Below, in pieces: positions 1 through 7,569 of a stretch of DNA of 33,232 nucleotides. Position 1 is the stretch's first letter; every line of letters begins with the position of its first letter. Under the pieces are notes generated by a model, which saw nothing but the letters and a program-made list of their open reading frames with translations, ran no database searches and had not been told where the DNA came from. The translations under genes and the position numbers were made by a program. Source of the DNA: Candidatus Aminicenantota bacterium (GTDB lineage: Bacteria > Acidobacteriota > Aminicenantia > S016-38); the NCBI GenBank assembly GCA_026991555.1, contig JALXBI010000118.1, positions 1 to 33,232 of the forward strand, written 5' to 3'.

Positions 1-601
1 CCCCATAGGCCACACCATTGGGGGTTATGAACCTTATGTCCCTTATTCCCCGCTGAACCAGTTTCCCAACCCAGTATCCCAGTCTTTCAGGGCTGCGATG
101 CCTCATCCTCCTTCCGAAAAGCCGGGGAGTCTGGCAATAGGTGCAGAGAAAGGGACATCCCCTGGATATTTCGATGGGGATGGGGAGGAGCTGGGAGAAG
201 GGAGGATGACGGTCAATTTCCACTCCCGTGCAAACCTCACCGTTAATTCCTTTTCCCGCAACGCATGGAGGTGGCTCTGCTCTTCCCTCTAAGAAATCAA
301 GGAGTCCGTTTATTTCTTCCTCTCCCTCCCCTAAGAAAACATAATCAAATCCCATTTCCAACGCATGGAGGGGAAGGCCAGACGCGTGAGGTCCTCCAGC
401 CACCTTTATCGTTCCCGGGGGAAGAGCCTTCAGGACTTCAGCCACCTGGGGGGCCTGGGGGGAAAGAAAGGAAAACAAAACGGAGTCCCCGGCCTGCACT
501 TCCCTCAAATCCTCAATGGGAATTAGCCTTCCGGCGGCCTTGGCTATAAGAGGGGAAAAGGAATACCTGTTCTGCCTTGTAATATAGGCGAAGAACCTCA
601 C
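1..601 (-). CDS. B12-binding/radical SAM domain protein, MJ_1487-like (partial, 3' end outside window)
   Basis: I translated this by hand from a GTG at 601 down to the left edge; about 200 codons are open without a stop. The N-terminal ~110 residues look like a degenerate cobalamin-binding-type Rossmann domain, with GGPHASG at 69-75 and LGEGEEEI at 90-97. The radical SAM signature follows at 148-159, with the 4Fe-4S cysteines C149, C153 and C156 in CxxxCxxC spacing. The motif CTYCQTP followed by RRMRHRSPERL and RFITPNG recalls the B12-binding/radical SAM family named after MJ_1487, whose substrate is unknown. The GTG overlaps the upstream sulfatase stop by four bases (GTGA), so the two are probably co-transcribed. 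The classical B12 DxHxxG motif is not visible, so cobalamin binding is uncertain. The core of the radical SAM barrel lies beyond the window. Confidence 0.85.
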   Translation of the reverse strand, partial: MRFFAYITRQNRYSFSPLIAKAAGRLIPIEDLREVQAGDSVLFSFLSPQAPQVAEVLKALPPGTIKVAGGPHASGLPLHALEMGFDYVFLGEGEEEINGLLDFLEGRAEPPPCVAGKGINGEVCTGVEIDRHPPFSQLLPIPIEISRGCPFLCTYCQTPRLFGRRMRHRSPERLGYWVGKLVQRGIRDIRFITPNGVAYG

Positions 602-2064
602 CTCACATAGCCTAAGGATTTAAGAACCTTGAACATTCTCCTTTCCTTTTTGGGCCTTTTCTTTATGTGGGAAAGGGCCTGCTTTTCAAATTTCCTGAGT
701 CTCTTCATCATAATCGGCGTATATTCATTAAAGGGAATGGGTTTTATGGAGCCACGGTCCTTCTTCAGATCAAAGAAAAAATACTTCTTCTTGGCCGGAG
801 TGTGGATAAGCTGGAATTGGTTCTCCACTATGGAGAAACGGTCAAAAAAGGATTCCGGGGCATAGGTCTCAAGAAAAAGCCTCTGGTGGCCCTCACCCTT
901 TATAAGGTCCCTGCCCACTATTCCTTTGGGAACAGGGTTTCCTGTAAGCCTGAGAATGGTGGGGAAAATATCCACGATCTGGCGATATTCGTCCCTGAGA
1001 CCCTTTTTCCCGTCAGGGGTCAGGATCAGGAGAGGTATTCTCGTATAAATCCCGTTAAGGAAATGAATATGACCCTTGTGGCCCTTCCATTCTCCCAGCC
1101 CCTCCCCGTGGTCAGCCAGTATAAAAACATAGGTGTTTTTCAGAAGGCCCCTTCTTTCAAGCTCACCATAGAGCTTTTTAAATTCCTGATCCCAGTAATC
1201 CACTTCCCTGGAGTAAAGGAATCTCGCCCAAAAAATAGATAGAAAAACCGTAGGTCTGATTCTCACCCAGCCCTTATCTCCGATGGTTAACTTGAAATTT
1301 ACCTTTCTCTGTCCCTTTTTAGTCATAAGCACAACCTTCTCATTCAAGGAAGGGATTTCCACGCTATAGGTCACCCTTCTGAGGGGACGCCCCTTCAGCC
1401 TAACCTCTACATCCACCTTCTGTCCGGGCCTGCCCTTTATAAAGAAATATTCCTTTCTCAGGAAATTAACATCCCCGAGCTTCTTCCCGTTGACCCAGAC
1501 TTCGCCATCCGGAGGAAGCCATGGGGGCGCGTAGGGTTCATGGGGGTCGGAATAATGAATCCAGAGGAAAAAGGGGGATTTAATTTTGGGGAGGAGCTCT
1601 TCTACTTCCTGGTTTACTTCTTGGGCGGTTTTATACCACCGGGTTTTAGGAAACTTATCTTTATAAACATCAAACCCCCGGGCAGGGCCTAAATATCCCT
1701 GAAGGGTGCCCAGAGAAACTACTGCGTAGGTGTTATATCCCCTTTTCTTCAACCTCTCCGCCAGTAATTTATAATCCTCCCTATATTTCTCCCCATTATT
1801 TATAACCCGATTCTGAAATGGATACCTTCCGGTGAACATGGAAAGATGAGCAGGCAGGGTTATGGGGATGGTGGTAAAGGCGTTTTTAAAGTATATTCCC
1901 CTTTTTTTAAGCGAAGAAAAGAAGGGAGCCTTAGCTCCTCCAAGGTCCTCCCTCATGGTATCCACCACCACCAGAAGAATATTTGGCTTGGGCTTTTTGA
2001 GGAGCAGAAAAGTCCCTCCCAACATCAGTAAAAGAGCAATTAGAATTAAAATAGTCCTTTTCAT
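598..2064 (-). CDS. Membrane-anchored sulfatase / phosphoglycerol transferase-like protein
   Basis: A 488-residue protein of the alkaline-phosphatase superfamily. One N-terminal transmembrane anchor (residues ~4-22) would place the catalytic domain outside the inner membrane. Metal-site segments are visible: NILLVVVDTMRED at 28-40, TLPAHLSMFTGRYP from 69, and ADHGEGLGEWKGHKGH around residue 317. The position that carries Cys or Ser in true sulfatases is Thr69, as in LTA-synthase-like phosphoglycerol transferases, so the sulfatase name is only a family label. About 95 residues (~190-285) look like an inserted beta-rich domain between catalytic segments. I chose the ATG at 2064, not the GTG at 2094, because GGAGG lies five bases upstream and the signal anchor then begins at once. 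The end overlaps the radical SAM gene by four bases. The substrate is unknown; an envelope glycolipid or polysaccharide is a guess. Confidence 0.85.
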   Translation of the reverse strand: MKRTILILIALLLMLGGTFLLLKKPKPNILLVVVDTMREDLGGAKAPFFSSLKKRGIYFKNAFTTIPITLPAHLSMFTGRYPFQNRVINNGEKYREDYKLLAERLKKRGYNTYAVVSLGTLQGYLGPARGFDVYKDKFPKTRWYKTAQEVNQEVEELLPKIKSPFFLWIHYSDPHEPYAPPWLPPDGEVWVNGKKLGDVNFLRKEYFFIKGRPGQKVDVEVRLKGRPLRRVTYSVEIPSLNEKVVLMTKKGQRKVNFKLTIGDKGWVRIRPTVFLSIFWARFLYSREVDYWDQEFKKLYGELERRGLLKNTYVFILADHGEGLGEWKGHKGHIHFLNGIYTRIPLLILTPDGKKGLRDEYRQIVDIFPTILRLTGNPVPKGIVGRDLIKGEGHQRLFLETYAPESFFDRFSIVENQFQLIHTPAKKKYFFFDLKKDRGSIKPIPFNEYTPIMMKRLRKFEKQALSHIKKRPKKERRMFKVLKSLGYVR

Positions 2065-2069
2065 TTCCG

Positions 2070-2074
2070 CCTCC
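2070..2074 (-). promoter_or_regulatory. Ribosome binding site deciding the sulfatase-like start
   Basis: On the minus strand GGAGG sits five bases before the ATG at 2064. The upstream in-frame GTG at 2094 has no comparable site, which supports the shorter protein. Confidence 0.7.
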
Positions 2075-2095
2075 GTGAGGATAAATTCTAACACC

Positions 2096-2125
2096 TTGAC
2101 AAAACCAGGAGGTAATTCGTATTAT
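2096..2125 (+). promoter_or_regulatory. Sigma-70-type promoter for ispH-rpsA-HIT
   Basis: TTGACA at 2096-2101 and TATTAT at 2120-2125 are separated by 18 bases. Transcription should begin near 2132, only a few bases before the ispH ATG at 2135, so the message would have almost no 5' leader. An AGGAGG at 2106-2111 lies inside the promoter, 23 bases from the start codon, and is probably not used as a ribosome binding site. Confidence 0.65.
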
Positions 2126-2134
2126 TCCCTCCTT

Positions 2135-2974
2135 ATGGAAATTCTCCTGGCAAGGGAAAGCGGCTTCTGTTTCGGGGTAAGGAGGGCGGTTAAAATAGCC
2201 TACGAAGCCAAGGAAAAATGGGGCCAGGTATATACCTACGGGGAGCTTATACACAATCGTCAGTTTGTGGAAAAACTGGAAAAGGACGGGATAAAGGCGG
2301 TAGGGAGCCCGGAGGAACTCCCTCCCGGGGCAGTGGTGATAATCCGATCCCACGGTATAAGCCCCCAGGAGGAAAAAATCCTGAGAAGCCGTTTCAAGGT
2401 AATAGACGCCACGTGTCCCTATGTGAAAAAATCCCAGAAAATCGCTGCCAAGGAAGTTCGTTCGGGAAAGGAACTTGTAATCTTCGGTGACAGAAACCAC
2501 CCGGAAATCAGAGGAATCCTCGGTTATACCCAGGGAGCTGGCCTGGTCATATCATCTCCCCAAGAGACCTCCTCCCTGACCACCTCCCCCAGGAGGGCCG
2601 TTATTTCCCAGACCACCAATGACTTAGAGGATTACAAAAGGTTCGTGGGGGGACTTCTTGAGAACACTGAAAGATTAACCGTCCATCAGACGATATGCTC
2701 CTCTACCATAGAAAAACACCGTTCAGCCAAGGAAATTGCTTCCAAGGTGGAGCTTATGCTCATAATAGGTGGCAAACACAGCTCCAACACCAGGAAGTTG
2801 TTTAAGGCCTGCCGAAGAATTCAGCCCAATACCTATCACATAGAGACCCCGGAGGAACTTGATTTGATAGAATGGAGAAAATATGAGAGAATAGGCTTAT
2901 CCGCAGGAGCTTCAACTCCTGACTTCATAATAAAAGCGGTTATGGAAAAACTTAAGGAGGAAGGCAATGACTGA
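2135..2974 (+). CDS. ispH: 4-hydroxy-3-methylbut-2-enyl diphosphate reductase
   Basis: IspH catalyses the last step of the MEP isoprenoid pathway, reducing HMBPP to IPP and DMAPP with a 4Fe-4S cluster. The protein is 279 residues. The three cluster cysteines are C12 (in GFCFGVRRAV), C94 (DATCPYV) and C188 (TICSS). The substrate-binding histidines H40 (GELIHN), H73 (RSHGI) and H122 (DRNHPE), with E124, are in place, and the GGKHSSNT segment at 212-219 matches the family. The open frame extends upstream to 1862, but the family starts at the MEILLARESGFCFG segment, which fixes the ATG at 2135. No Shine-Dalgarno precedes it. The end overlaps the rpsA-like gene by eight bases. Some bacteria carry an IspH-S1 fusion; here the two are separate but tightly coupled. 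Confidence 0.95.
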   Translation: MEILLARESGFCFGVRRAVKIAYEAKEKWGQVYTYGELIHNRQFVEKLEKDGIKAVGSPEELPPGAVVIIRSHGISPQEEKILRSRFKVIDATCPYVKKSQKIAAKEVRSGKELVIFGDRNHPEIRGILGYTQGAGLVISSPQETSSLTTSPRRAVISQTTNDLEDYKRFVGGLLENTERLTVHQTICSSTIEKHRSAKEIASKVELMLIIGGKHSSNTRKLFKACRRIQPNTYHIETPEELDLIEWRKYERIGLSAGASTPDFIIKAVMEKLKEEGND

Positions 2975-4619
2975 AGAGAAGAAAGAAGAAGAGCAGAATT
3001 ACGAGAAGCTTCTTGAGGGCTATAGGTTCCAGTTACCTTCCAGTGGTGAAGTGGTAAAGGGAAAGGTCATAGAAATTACGGACAAGGAAGTTCTGGTGGA
3101 CATAGGGGCCAAAATAGAGGGCGTGATTCCATTGGAGGAATTCCGGAATTTTGAAGGGGAAATCACCGTTAAAGAAGGAGACGAGGTGGAAGCCATTGTG
3201 GAAAAAAGGCCCTCCTCCTATGGTTATATCCCCCTTTCAAAAAGGAAACTGGAAATAAGGAAGGCCATGGAGGTTCTCAATAAAGCCTTCAGAGAAGGAC
3301 AACCGGTGGAAGGTAGAATTCTTAAGAAGGAAAAGAAAGGGTTTACCGTTGAAATAATGGGAATAAAGGCCTTTCTTCCCGCCTCTCAGCTTGAAATAAG
3401 ACCGGTGAAGGAAACCTATAAGTATATAGGCAAAACCTTCCCCATGAAGATACTGGACATAAGAAAACACCGGGGAGGAGTTTCTGTGGTGGTCTCCCGC
3501 AGGGTTCTAATAGAGGAAGAGATAAAAAAGAAAAAAGAGGAAGTGCTCTCCAGAATAAAGGAAGGGGAATGGGTAAAGGGGGTTGTGAAAAACATCACCG
3601 ACTTCGGAGTTTTCGTTGATCTGGGGGGCATAGACGGTCTGCTTCCCACCAGCGAAATTAGCTGGGGAAGGGTAACTGACCCCAGAAGATTCTTCAAAGA
3701 AGGCCAGGAAATAGAAGTGCTAATCCTGAGTTTTGACCCCGAAAAGGAAAGGATAACCTTGGGTTACAAACAGAAAACCCCTGATCCCTGGGAAAACATC
3801 GAGGAAAAATATAAGCCCGGCGACAGGGTAAAGGGAAGGGTTGTAAGTCTCACCGACTTCGGGGCATTCATAGAACTGGAAAAGGGGGTTGAGGGCCTGG
3901 TAAGAAGCAGGGAGCTCAGCTGGACGGAAAACATAAAGGACCCTCACCAGATAATGAGCGAGGGGGAAATAGTTGAGGTTGAGGTCTTAAGCGTAAACCC
4001 CCAGGAAAGGAAGATTGCCCTCAGTTACCGCAGGACCCTTCCCACCCCCTTTCAGATATTTGCTTCCACCCACCAGGTAGGGGAGGTCATAAAGGGAAAG
4101 GTAAAGGATGTGAAGGACTTCGGAGCCTTTGTGGAGCTGGAACCCGGGGTTGAAGCCCTTTTGCGGAAGGGTGATTATTCCTGGGAAGCGGTGGAAAACC
4201 TTCAGGAAGTTTTGAAGAAGGGGGATGAAATAGAGGTTAAAATCCTCGAGATATTACCAGAGGAAGGAAGGGTGAGGGTGGGGAGGAAACAGCTCCTTCA
4301 GGATCCCTTTCTGGATTTTGTGGAGAAATATAGGGTTGGGGACGAACTGCAAGCCAGGGTAGTAAATGTGAAGGAAAACGGTTATACCCTGGAACTCGTC
4401 CCTGGAGTATACTCATTCCTGCCCAAGGGAAAAAAGGAGCTGCAGCAGGGCGATTCCCTTAAGGTAAGAATATCAGCTATAAGCCCGGAGAGGAGAAGGG
4501 TAAGGGTTGAGATTCCCCAGGAAGAAGAAAGCGGAAAAAAGAGGAAGAAGAAAGAAAAACAGGCACCGGCAAAACCCCCTACCTTAGGGGATTTGCTTCC
4601 CGACTCGCTTAAAAAATGA
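2967..4619 (+). CDS. rpsA: Ribosomal protein S1-like protein with six S1 domains
   Basis: A 550-residue protein with six consecutive S1 RNA-binding repeats, starting near residues 27, 110, 198, 284, 371 and 456. Repeats 3 to 5 are the most canonical, each with a [TK]DFG[AV]F[VI] core (for example TDFGVFVDL, TDFGAFIEL, KDFGAFVEL). Repeats 1, 2 and 6 are more divergent, as in S1 proteins whose N-terminal repeats bind the ribosome. The C-terminus is a Lys-rich tail (KKRKKKEK) followed by a short hydrophobic end. S1 brings mRNA to the 30S subunit and helps melt structured starts. AAGGAGG at 2954-2960 precedes the ATG by six bases inside the ispH end. Its stop overlaps the HIT gene start as ATGA. 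Confidence 0.92.
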   Translation: MTEEKKEEEQNYEKLLEGYRFQLPSSGEVVKGKVIEITDKEVLVDIGAKIEGVIPLEEFRNFEGEITVKEGDEVEAIVEKRPSSYGYIPLSKRKLEIRKAMEVLNKAFREGQPVEGRILKKEKKGFTVEIMGIKAFLPASQLEIRPVKETYKYIGKTFPMKILDIRKHRGGVSVVVSRRVLIEEEIKKKKEEVLSRIKEGEWVKGVVKNITDFGVFVDLGGIDGLLPTSEISWGRVTDPRRFFKEGQEIEVLILSFDPEKERITLGYKQKTPDPWENIEEKYKPGDRVKGRVVSLTDFGAFIELEKGVEGLVRSRELSWTENIKDPHQIMSEGEIVEVEVLSVNPQERKIALSYRRTLPTPFQIFASTHQVGEVIKGKVKDVKDFGAFVELEPGVEALLRKGDYSWEAVENLQEVLKKGDEIEVKILEILPEEGRVRVGRKQLLQDPFLDFVEKYRVGDELQARVVNVKENGYTLELVPGVYSFLPKGKKELQQGDSLKVRISAISPERRRVRVEIPQEEESGKKRKKKEKQAPAKPPTLGDLLPDSLKK

Positions 4620-5125
4620 AATACATATTCACCCCCTGGAGATGGAAATACATAAGGAAGGCCATGAAGGGAGAAGAAAGTTGCATTTTCTGTGAAGCCC
4701 AGAAAAAATCGGACGAAGAGGCTTTCATACTCTACCGGGGAAAATACAACCTCATAATAATGAATATATATCCCTACAATAACGGTCACATAATGATAGC
4801 TCCGCTTCAGCACCTGGCCAGTCCTGAAGATGCCTCTGAGGGGCTTCTTTTGGAAATAGGCTTCCTGCTTCAAGCTTCGCTCAAGGCCCTGAGAAAACTC
4901 TTTTCCCCCCACGGGTTCAATGTGGGGATGAACATAGGACGAAGCGCGGGGGCCGGAGTTGAGGACCACTTCCACCTCCACATAGTCCCCCGCTGGGAGG
5001 GAGATTCAAACTTCATGGCGGTTTTTGCAGATAGCAAGGTCATAGCCCTTGATGTGTCTCGGGTATACAGAATGCTGAAACCGGTATTGGAGAAAGAGAT
5101 AAAAAACCTAACAAAAGCAGACTAA
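4616..5125 (+). CDS. HIT-family nucleotide hydrolase/phosphorylase
   Basis: A 169-residue histidine-triad protein. The HxHxHxx motif is HFHLHIV at 118-124, followed by PRW, and the family element NGHIMIAP lies upstream. The N-terminus FTPWRWKYI, followed by C23 and C26 in CIFC, resembles the Ap4A phosphorylase-like HIT subgroup, where the cysteines help bind zinc. Likely substrates are dinucleoside polyphosphates or nucleotide monophosphate conjugates; the exact one cannot be read from the sequence. The ATG is in an ATGA overlap with the rpsA-like stop, so it is the last gene of the ispH-rpsA-HIT unit. No terminator hairpin is evident before the dnaK promoter. Confidence 0.9.
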   Translation: MKYIFTPWRWKYIRKAMKGEESCIFCEAQKKSDEEAFILYRGKYNLIIMNIYPYNNGHIMIAPLQHLASPEDASEGLLLEIGFLLQASLKALRKLFSPHGFNVGMNIGRSAGAGVEDHFHLHIVPRWEGDSNFMAVFADSKVIALDVSRVYRMLKPVLEKEIKNLTKAD

Positions 5126-5144
5126 AATAATTTAACAAGAACAC

Positions 5145-5173
5145 TTGAAATTTCTTCCCCTTTGTTCTATAAT
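5145..5173 (+). promoter_or_regulatory. Sigma-70-type promoter for dnaK
   Basis: TTGAAA at 5145-5150 and TATAAT at 5168-5173 are 17 bases apart, very near consensus. The start point should be near 5180. AGGAGG at 5191-5196 lies six bases before the dnaK ATG. I saw no CIRCE inverted repeat (TTAGCACTC/GAGTGCTAA) in this interval. Confidence 0.85.
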
Positions 5174-5202
5174 ATTGATGAAATTCACAGAGGAGGTAAA
5201 AA

Positions 5203-7116
5203 ATGGGAAAGATAATAGGAATTGACTTAGGAACCACCAACTCCGTGGTAGCCGTTATGGAGGGTTCCGAGGTAAAGGTTATACCCAACCAGGAAGGTCA
5301 GAGGACCACTCCATCGGTGGTGGCCTTCCTTAAGGACGGCCAGATACTGGTGGGACTTCCTGCCAAGCGCCAGGCTATAACTAACCCGGAAAATACCATA
5401 TATTCCATAAAAAGGTTTATGGGAAGGAGGTATGATGAAGTTCAGGAAGAGATAAAAATGGTCCCATATAAAGTGGTAAAGGGACCTCATGGAGATGCCA
5501 GGGTGGAGGTTATGGGGAAGGTTTACTCCCCCCCTGAAATTTCCGCCAAGATTCTCATGAAGCTCAAGGATGCGGCGGAGGCTTATTTAGGGGAAAAGGT
5601 AACCGACGCCGTGATTACCGTTCCCGCCTACTTCAACGACGCCCAGAGGCAGGCTACCAAGGATGCCGGGACTATAGCCGGGCTTAATGTCCGCAGGATA
5701 ATCAACGAGCCAACAGCTGCAGCCCTTGCCTACGGTCTTGACAAGAAAAAGGACCAGAAAATAGCTGTTTACGATTTCGGAGGAGGAACCTTTGATATTT
5801 CAATCCTTGAAATAGGAGAGGGGGTCATAGAGGTAAAGGCCACCGCAGGAAACACCCACTTGGGCGGGGATAATATAGACCAGAGAATAATCGATTGGAT
5901 GGTTGAGGAGTTCAAGAAGGAGCATGGCATAGACCTGAGGCAGGACAGGATGGCCCTGCAGAGGCTCAAGGATGCGGCGGAAAAGGCCAAAATAGAGCTT
6001 TCCTCTGCCTTGGAGACCGAAATCAACCTTCCTTTCATCACCGCTGACGCTTCGGGACCGAAACACTTAGTCATGAAACTCACCAGGGCCAAACTGGAGT
6101 CCATGATAGAGGATATTGTGAACATGACCTTAGAGCCCTGCAAGCAGGCCTTAGAGGATGCTGGGCTGAAGCCCCAGGATATAGACGAGGTTATCCTGGT
6201 GGGAGGTTCCACAAGGATTCCCTTAGTCCAGCAGAAGGTCAGGGAATTCTTCGGAAAGGAACCCAACAAAAGCGTTAACCCCGACGAAGTGGTGGCCATA
6301 GGAGCAGCCATTCAGGGTGCGGTTCTTGCGGGAGAAATGAAGGATGTTCTGCTTCTGGACGTAACTCCCCTGTCTCTGGGAGTTGAAACCTTAGGCGGGG
6401 TAATGACCAAGATAATACCCAGGAACACCACTATCCCCGTAAGGAAGAGCGAGATATTCACCACCGCTGAGGACAATCAGACCCAGGTGGAAATCCATGT
6501 GCTCCAGGGAGAGAGGGAAATGGCCAAGGACAATAGAAGTCTTGGAAAGTTCATACTCTCGGGAATCCCACCAGCGCCCAGGGGTGTGCCGAAGATTGAA
6601 GTTACCTTTGATATAGACGCCAACGGTATTCTCCATGTCTCTGCCAAGGACCTTGCCACCGGAAAGGAGCAGGCCATTACCATAACTGGAAGTTCGGGCC
6701 TAACCAAAGAAGAAATAGACAGAATGGTAAAGGAGGCCGAAGCCCACAAGGAAGAGGATCGCAGGAGAAGAGAGCTAATAGAACTCAGGAACCGGGTGGA
6801 CGGCCTCGCCTACGAGCTTGAGAAGGTTTTAAAGGAAAACAGGGCCAAGCTTTCTGGCCCTACTATTGAAGAGGTGGAAAAGGCCATTTCTAAAGCCAAA
6901 GAGGCCATAAACACCCAGGACAGGAAGGCCCTTGAAGATGCTTTAAACGAGCTCAACCAGGTAAGCAGCCTGATGGCCAAGGAGCTCTACAGCTCAGGCC
7001 AGGCAGGGCCTTCCCAGCAGGCCTCCCAGCAACAGGCCACCTCTCAGGGAGGCTCAGCTCAGGACAGCTCCCAGGAAGGAGAGGTTATAGACGCAGAATA
7101 CGAGGAAGGAAATTAA
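5203..7116 (+). CDS. dnaK: Molecular chaperone DnaK (Hsp70)
   Basis: DnaK binds unfolded polypeptides in an ATP-driven cycle with DnaJ and GrpE. The protein is 637 residues, the usual length. ATPase-domain signatures are present in order: GIDLGTTNS at 6-14, the [17 protein letters not shown] segment, the [11 protein letters not shown] segment, [10 protein letters not shown] and LVGGSTRIP. The linker and substrate domain follow ([17 protein letters not shown]), then a helical lid, a Gln/Ser/Gly-rich tail and the conserved end [10 protein letters not shown]. Neither grpE, dnaJ nor hrcA is adjacent. Its own promoter and downstream hairpin suggest a single-gene transcript. Confidence 0.98.
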   Translation: MGKIIGIDLGTTNSVVAVMEGSEVKVIPNQEGQRTTPSVVAFLKDGQILVGLPAKRQAITNPENTIYSIKRFMGRRYDEVQEEIKMVPYKVVKGPHGDARVEVMGKVYSPPEISAKILMKLKDAAEAYLGEKVTDAVITVPAYFNDAQRQATKDAGTIAGLNVRRIINEPTAAALAYGLDKKKDQKIAVYDFGGGTFDISILEIGEGVIEVKATAGNTHLGGDNIDQRIIDWMVEEFKKEHGIDLRQDRMALQRLKDAAEKAKIELSSALETEINLPFITADASGPKHLVMKLTRAKLESMIEDIVNMTLEPCKQALEDAGLKPQDIDEVILVGGSTRIPLVQQKVREFFGKEPNKSVNPDEVVAIGAAIQGAVLAGEMKDVLLLDVTPLSLGVETLGGVMTKIIPRNTTIPVRKSEIFTTAEDNQTQVEIHVLQGEREMAKDNRSLGKFILSGIPPAPRGVPKIEVTFDIDANGILHVSAKDLATGKEQAITITGSSGLTKEEIDRMVKEAEAHKEEDRRRRELIELRNRVDGLAYELEKVLKENRAKLSGPTIEEVEKAISKAKEAINTQDRKALEDALNELNQVSSLMAKELYSSGQAGPSQQASQQQATSQGGSAQDSSQEGEVIDAEYEEGN

Positions 7117-7121
7117 ACCAA

Positions 7122-7140
7122 GAGGGGGCTTTGCCCCCTC
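7122..7140. terminator. Hairpin between convergent dnaK and lipoprotein gene
   Basis: A perfect eight-base-pair stem, GAGGGGGC at 7122-7129 and GCCCCCTC at 7133-7140, closes a TTT loop six bases after the dnaK stop. There is no long T-run on the plus side and only a broken one on the minus side (TTGGTTTAATTT), so it may be a bidirectional or assisted terminator. The right arm overlaps the stop codon of the convergent gene (7139-7141). Confidence 0.6.
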
Positions 7141-7498
7141 ACTCTCCCACATTTACTCCGATACGACGGCGATAGGTTTTTCCGTTCACCTTAACCAGAA
7201 CCTGCACATTGACCTTCCCAGGAACGGTGAACATAAATTCATGGGTTACCACACTCCGGTTGCATACCTTTTCCCGGTATTCGTTTTTATCCATGGAGAA
7301 ACCAGCGTACCAGTACTGCCAGGTTATCTCAGCACACCGGTAATCGGTGGAGAAAAAAACATACCCCACCACCTCCAGGGGAGCCCTCCCGTAATGGGCG
7401 GAGAGATCTATCTGAACTGGCGGCAAACTTCGGGGGCCACAGCCTGCAGCTCCTGCTGTAATTATTAACCATAGGGAAAAAATAAAACCTTTTCTCAC
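7139..7498 (-). CDS. Small predicted lipoprotein with PKD/Ig-like fold
   Basis: A 119-residue protein from the GTG at 7498. The N-terminus has a charged MRK, a hydrophobic core and a lipobox-like AAGC with C20, as in a lipoprotein signal. The mature part starts after a Pro-rich stretch and contains YGRAPLEVVGYVFFST, which resembles the opening of PKD repeats (GxAPLxVxF). A final pair of strands (HEFMFTVPGKVNVQVLVKVN) is like the last strands of that beta-sandwich. Two cysteines near residues 59 and 81 could form a disulfide. A TTG at 7534 would extend the protein by 12 residues, but that gives a poor signal peptide and a badly spaced Shine-Dalgarno. It is divergent from the polysaccharide locus and may belong to it functionally. 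No specific function is recognised. Confidence 0.65.
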   Translation of the reverse strand: MRKGFIFSLWLIITAGAAGCGPRSLPPVQIDLSAHYGRAPLEVVGYVFFSTDYRCAEITWQYWYAGFSMDKNEYREKVCNRSVVTHEFMFTVPGKVNVQVLVKVNGKTYRRRIGVNVGE

Positions 7499-7510
7499 TT
7501 CAATTAATTT

Positions 7511-7516
7511 ATTATA
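7511..7516 (-). promoter_or_regulatory. Candidate -10 element for the lipoprotein gene
   Basis: On the minus strand TATAAT occupies 7516-7511, 12 bases before the GTG at 7498. No convincing -35 lies upstream. If used, the transcript would have a leader of only about five bases. The same AT-rich palindrome also reads TATAAT on the plus strand (7513-7518) and could serve the divergent gene. Confidence 0.4.
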
Positions 7517-7523
7517 ATTAAAT

Positions 7524-7544
7524 CTCAGACTCAATAGTTCTGAG
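7524..7544. repeat. Imperfect inverted repeat between divergent genes (operator candidate)
   Basis: CTCAGA at 7524-7529 and TCTGAG at 7539-7544 are inverted with nine bases between, and CT/AG inside extends the symmetry with one unpaired base. It lies between the lipoprotein gene start and the first gene of the polysaccharide locus. It could be a regulator site or chance; no regulator gene is present nearby. Confidence 0.35.
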
Positions 7545-7569
7545 CATCCTACTATTCAAGGAGGAGACA

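Noticed and set aside
598-601. Frameshift between the sulfatase-like and radical SAM genes
   Set aside because: The four-base GTGA overlap is a normal coupled junction, and both proteins have intact family ends at this point.
667-1242. Plus-strand open frame of 191 codons
   Set aside because: It lies wholly opposite the sulfatase-like gene, whose catalytic motifs are clear. Its translation shows no domain and it has no ribosome binding site.
1862-2134. Long N-terminal extension of ispH
   Set aside because: The frame is open but runs through the promoter and the antisense of the sulfatase-like gene. IspH proteins begin at the segment encoded from 2135.
2065-2134. Riboswitch or attenuator upstream of ispH
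   Set aside because: The promoter ends nine bases before the start codon, so there is no room for a leader RNA.
4382-4981. Minus-strand open frame of 199 codons
   Set aside because: It is antisense to the S1 and HIT genes, with low-complexity Phe/Ser runs that mirror Lys/Glu codons on the coding strand.
5126-5202. CIRCE or other heat-shock operator before dnaK
   Set aside because: I looked for the inverted repeat and did not find it; only a sigma-70-type promoter is visible.
7535-7569. JUMPstart/ops-type antitermination element before the polysaccharide locus
   Set aside because: No GGCGGTAG-like sequence is present in this interval.
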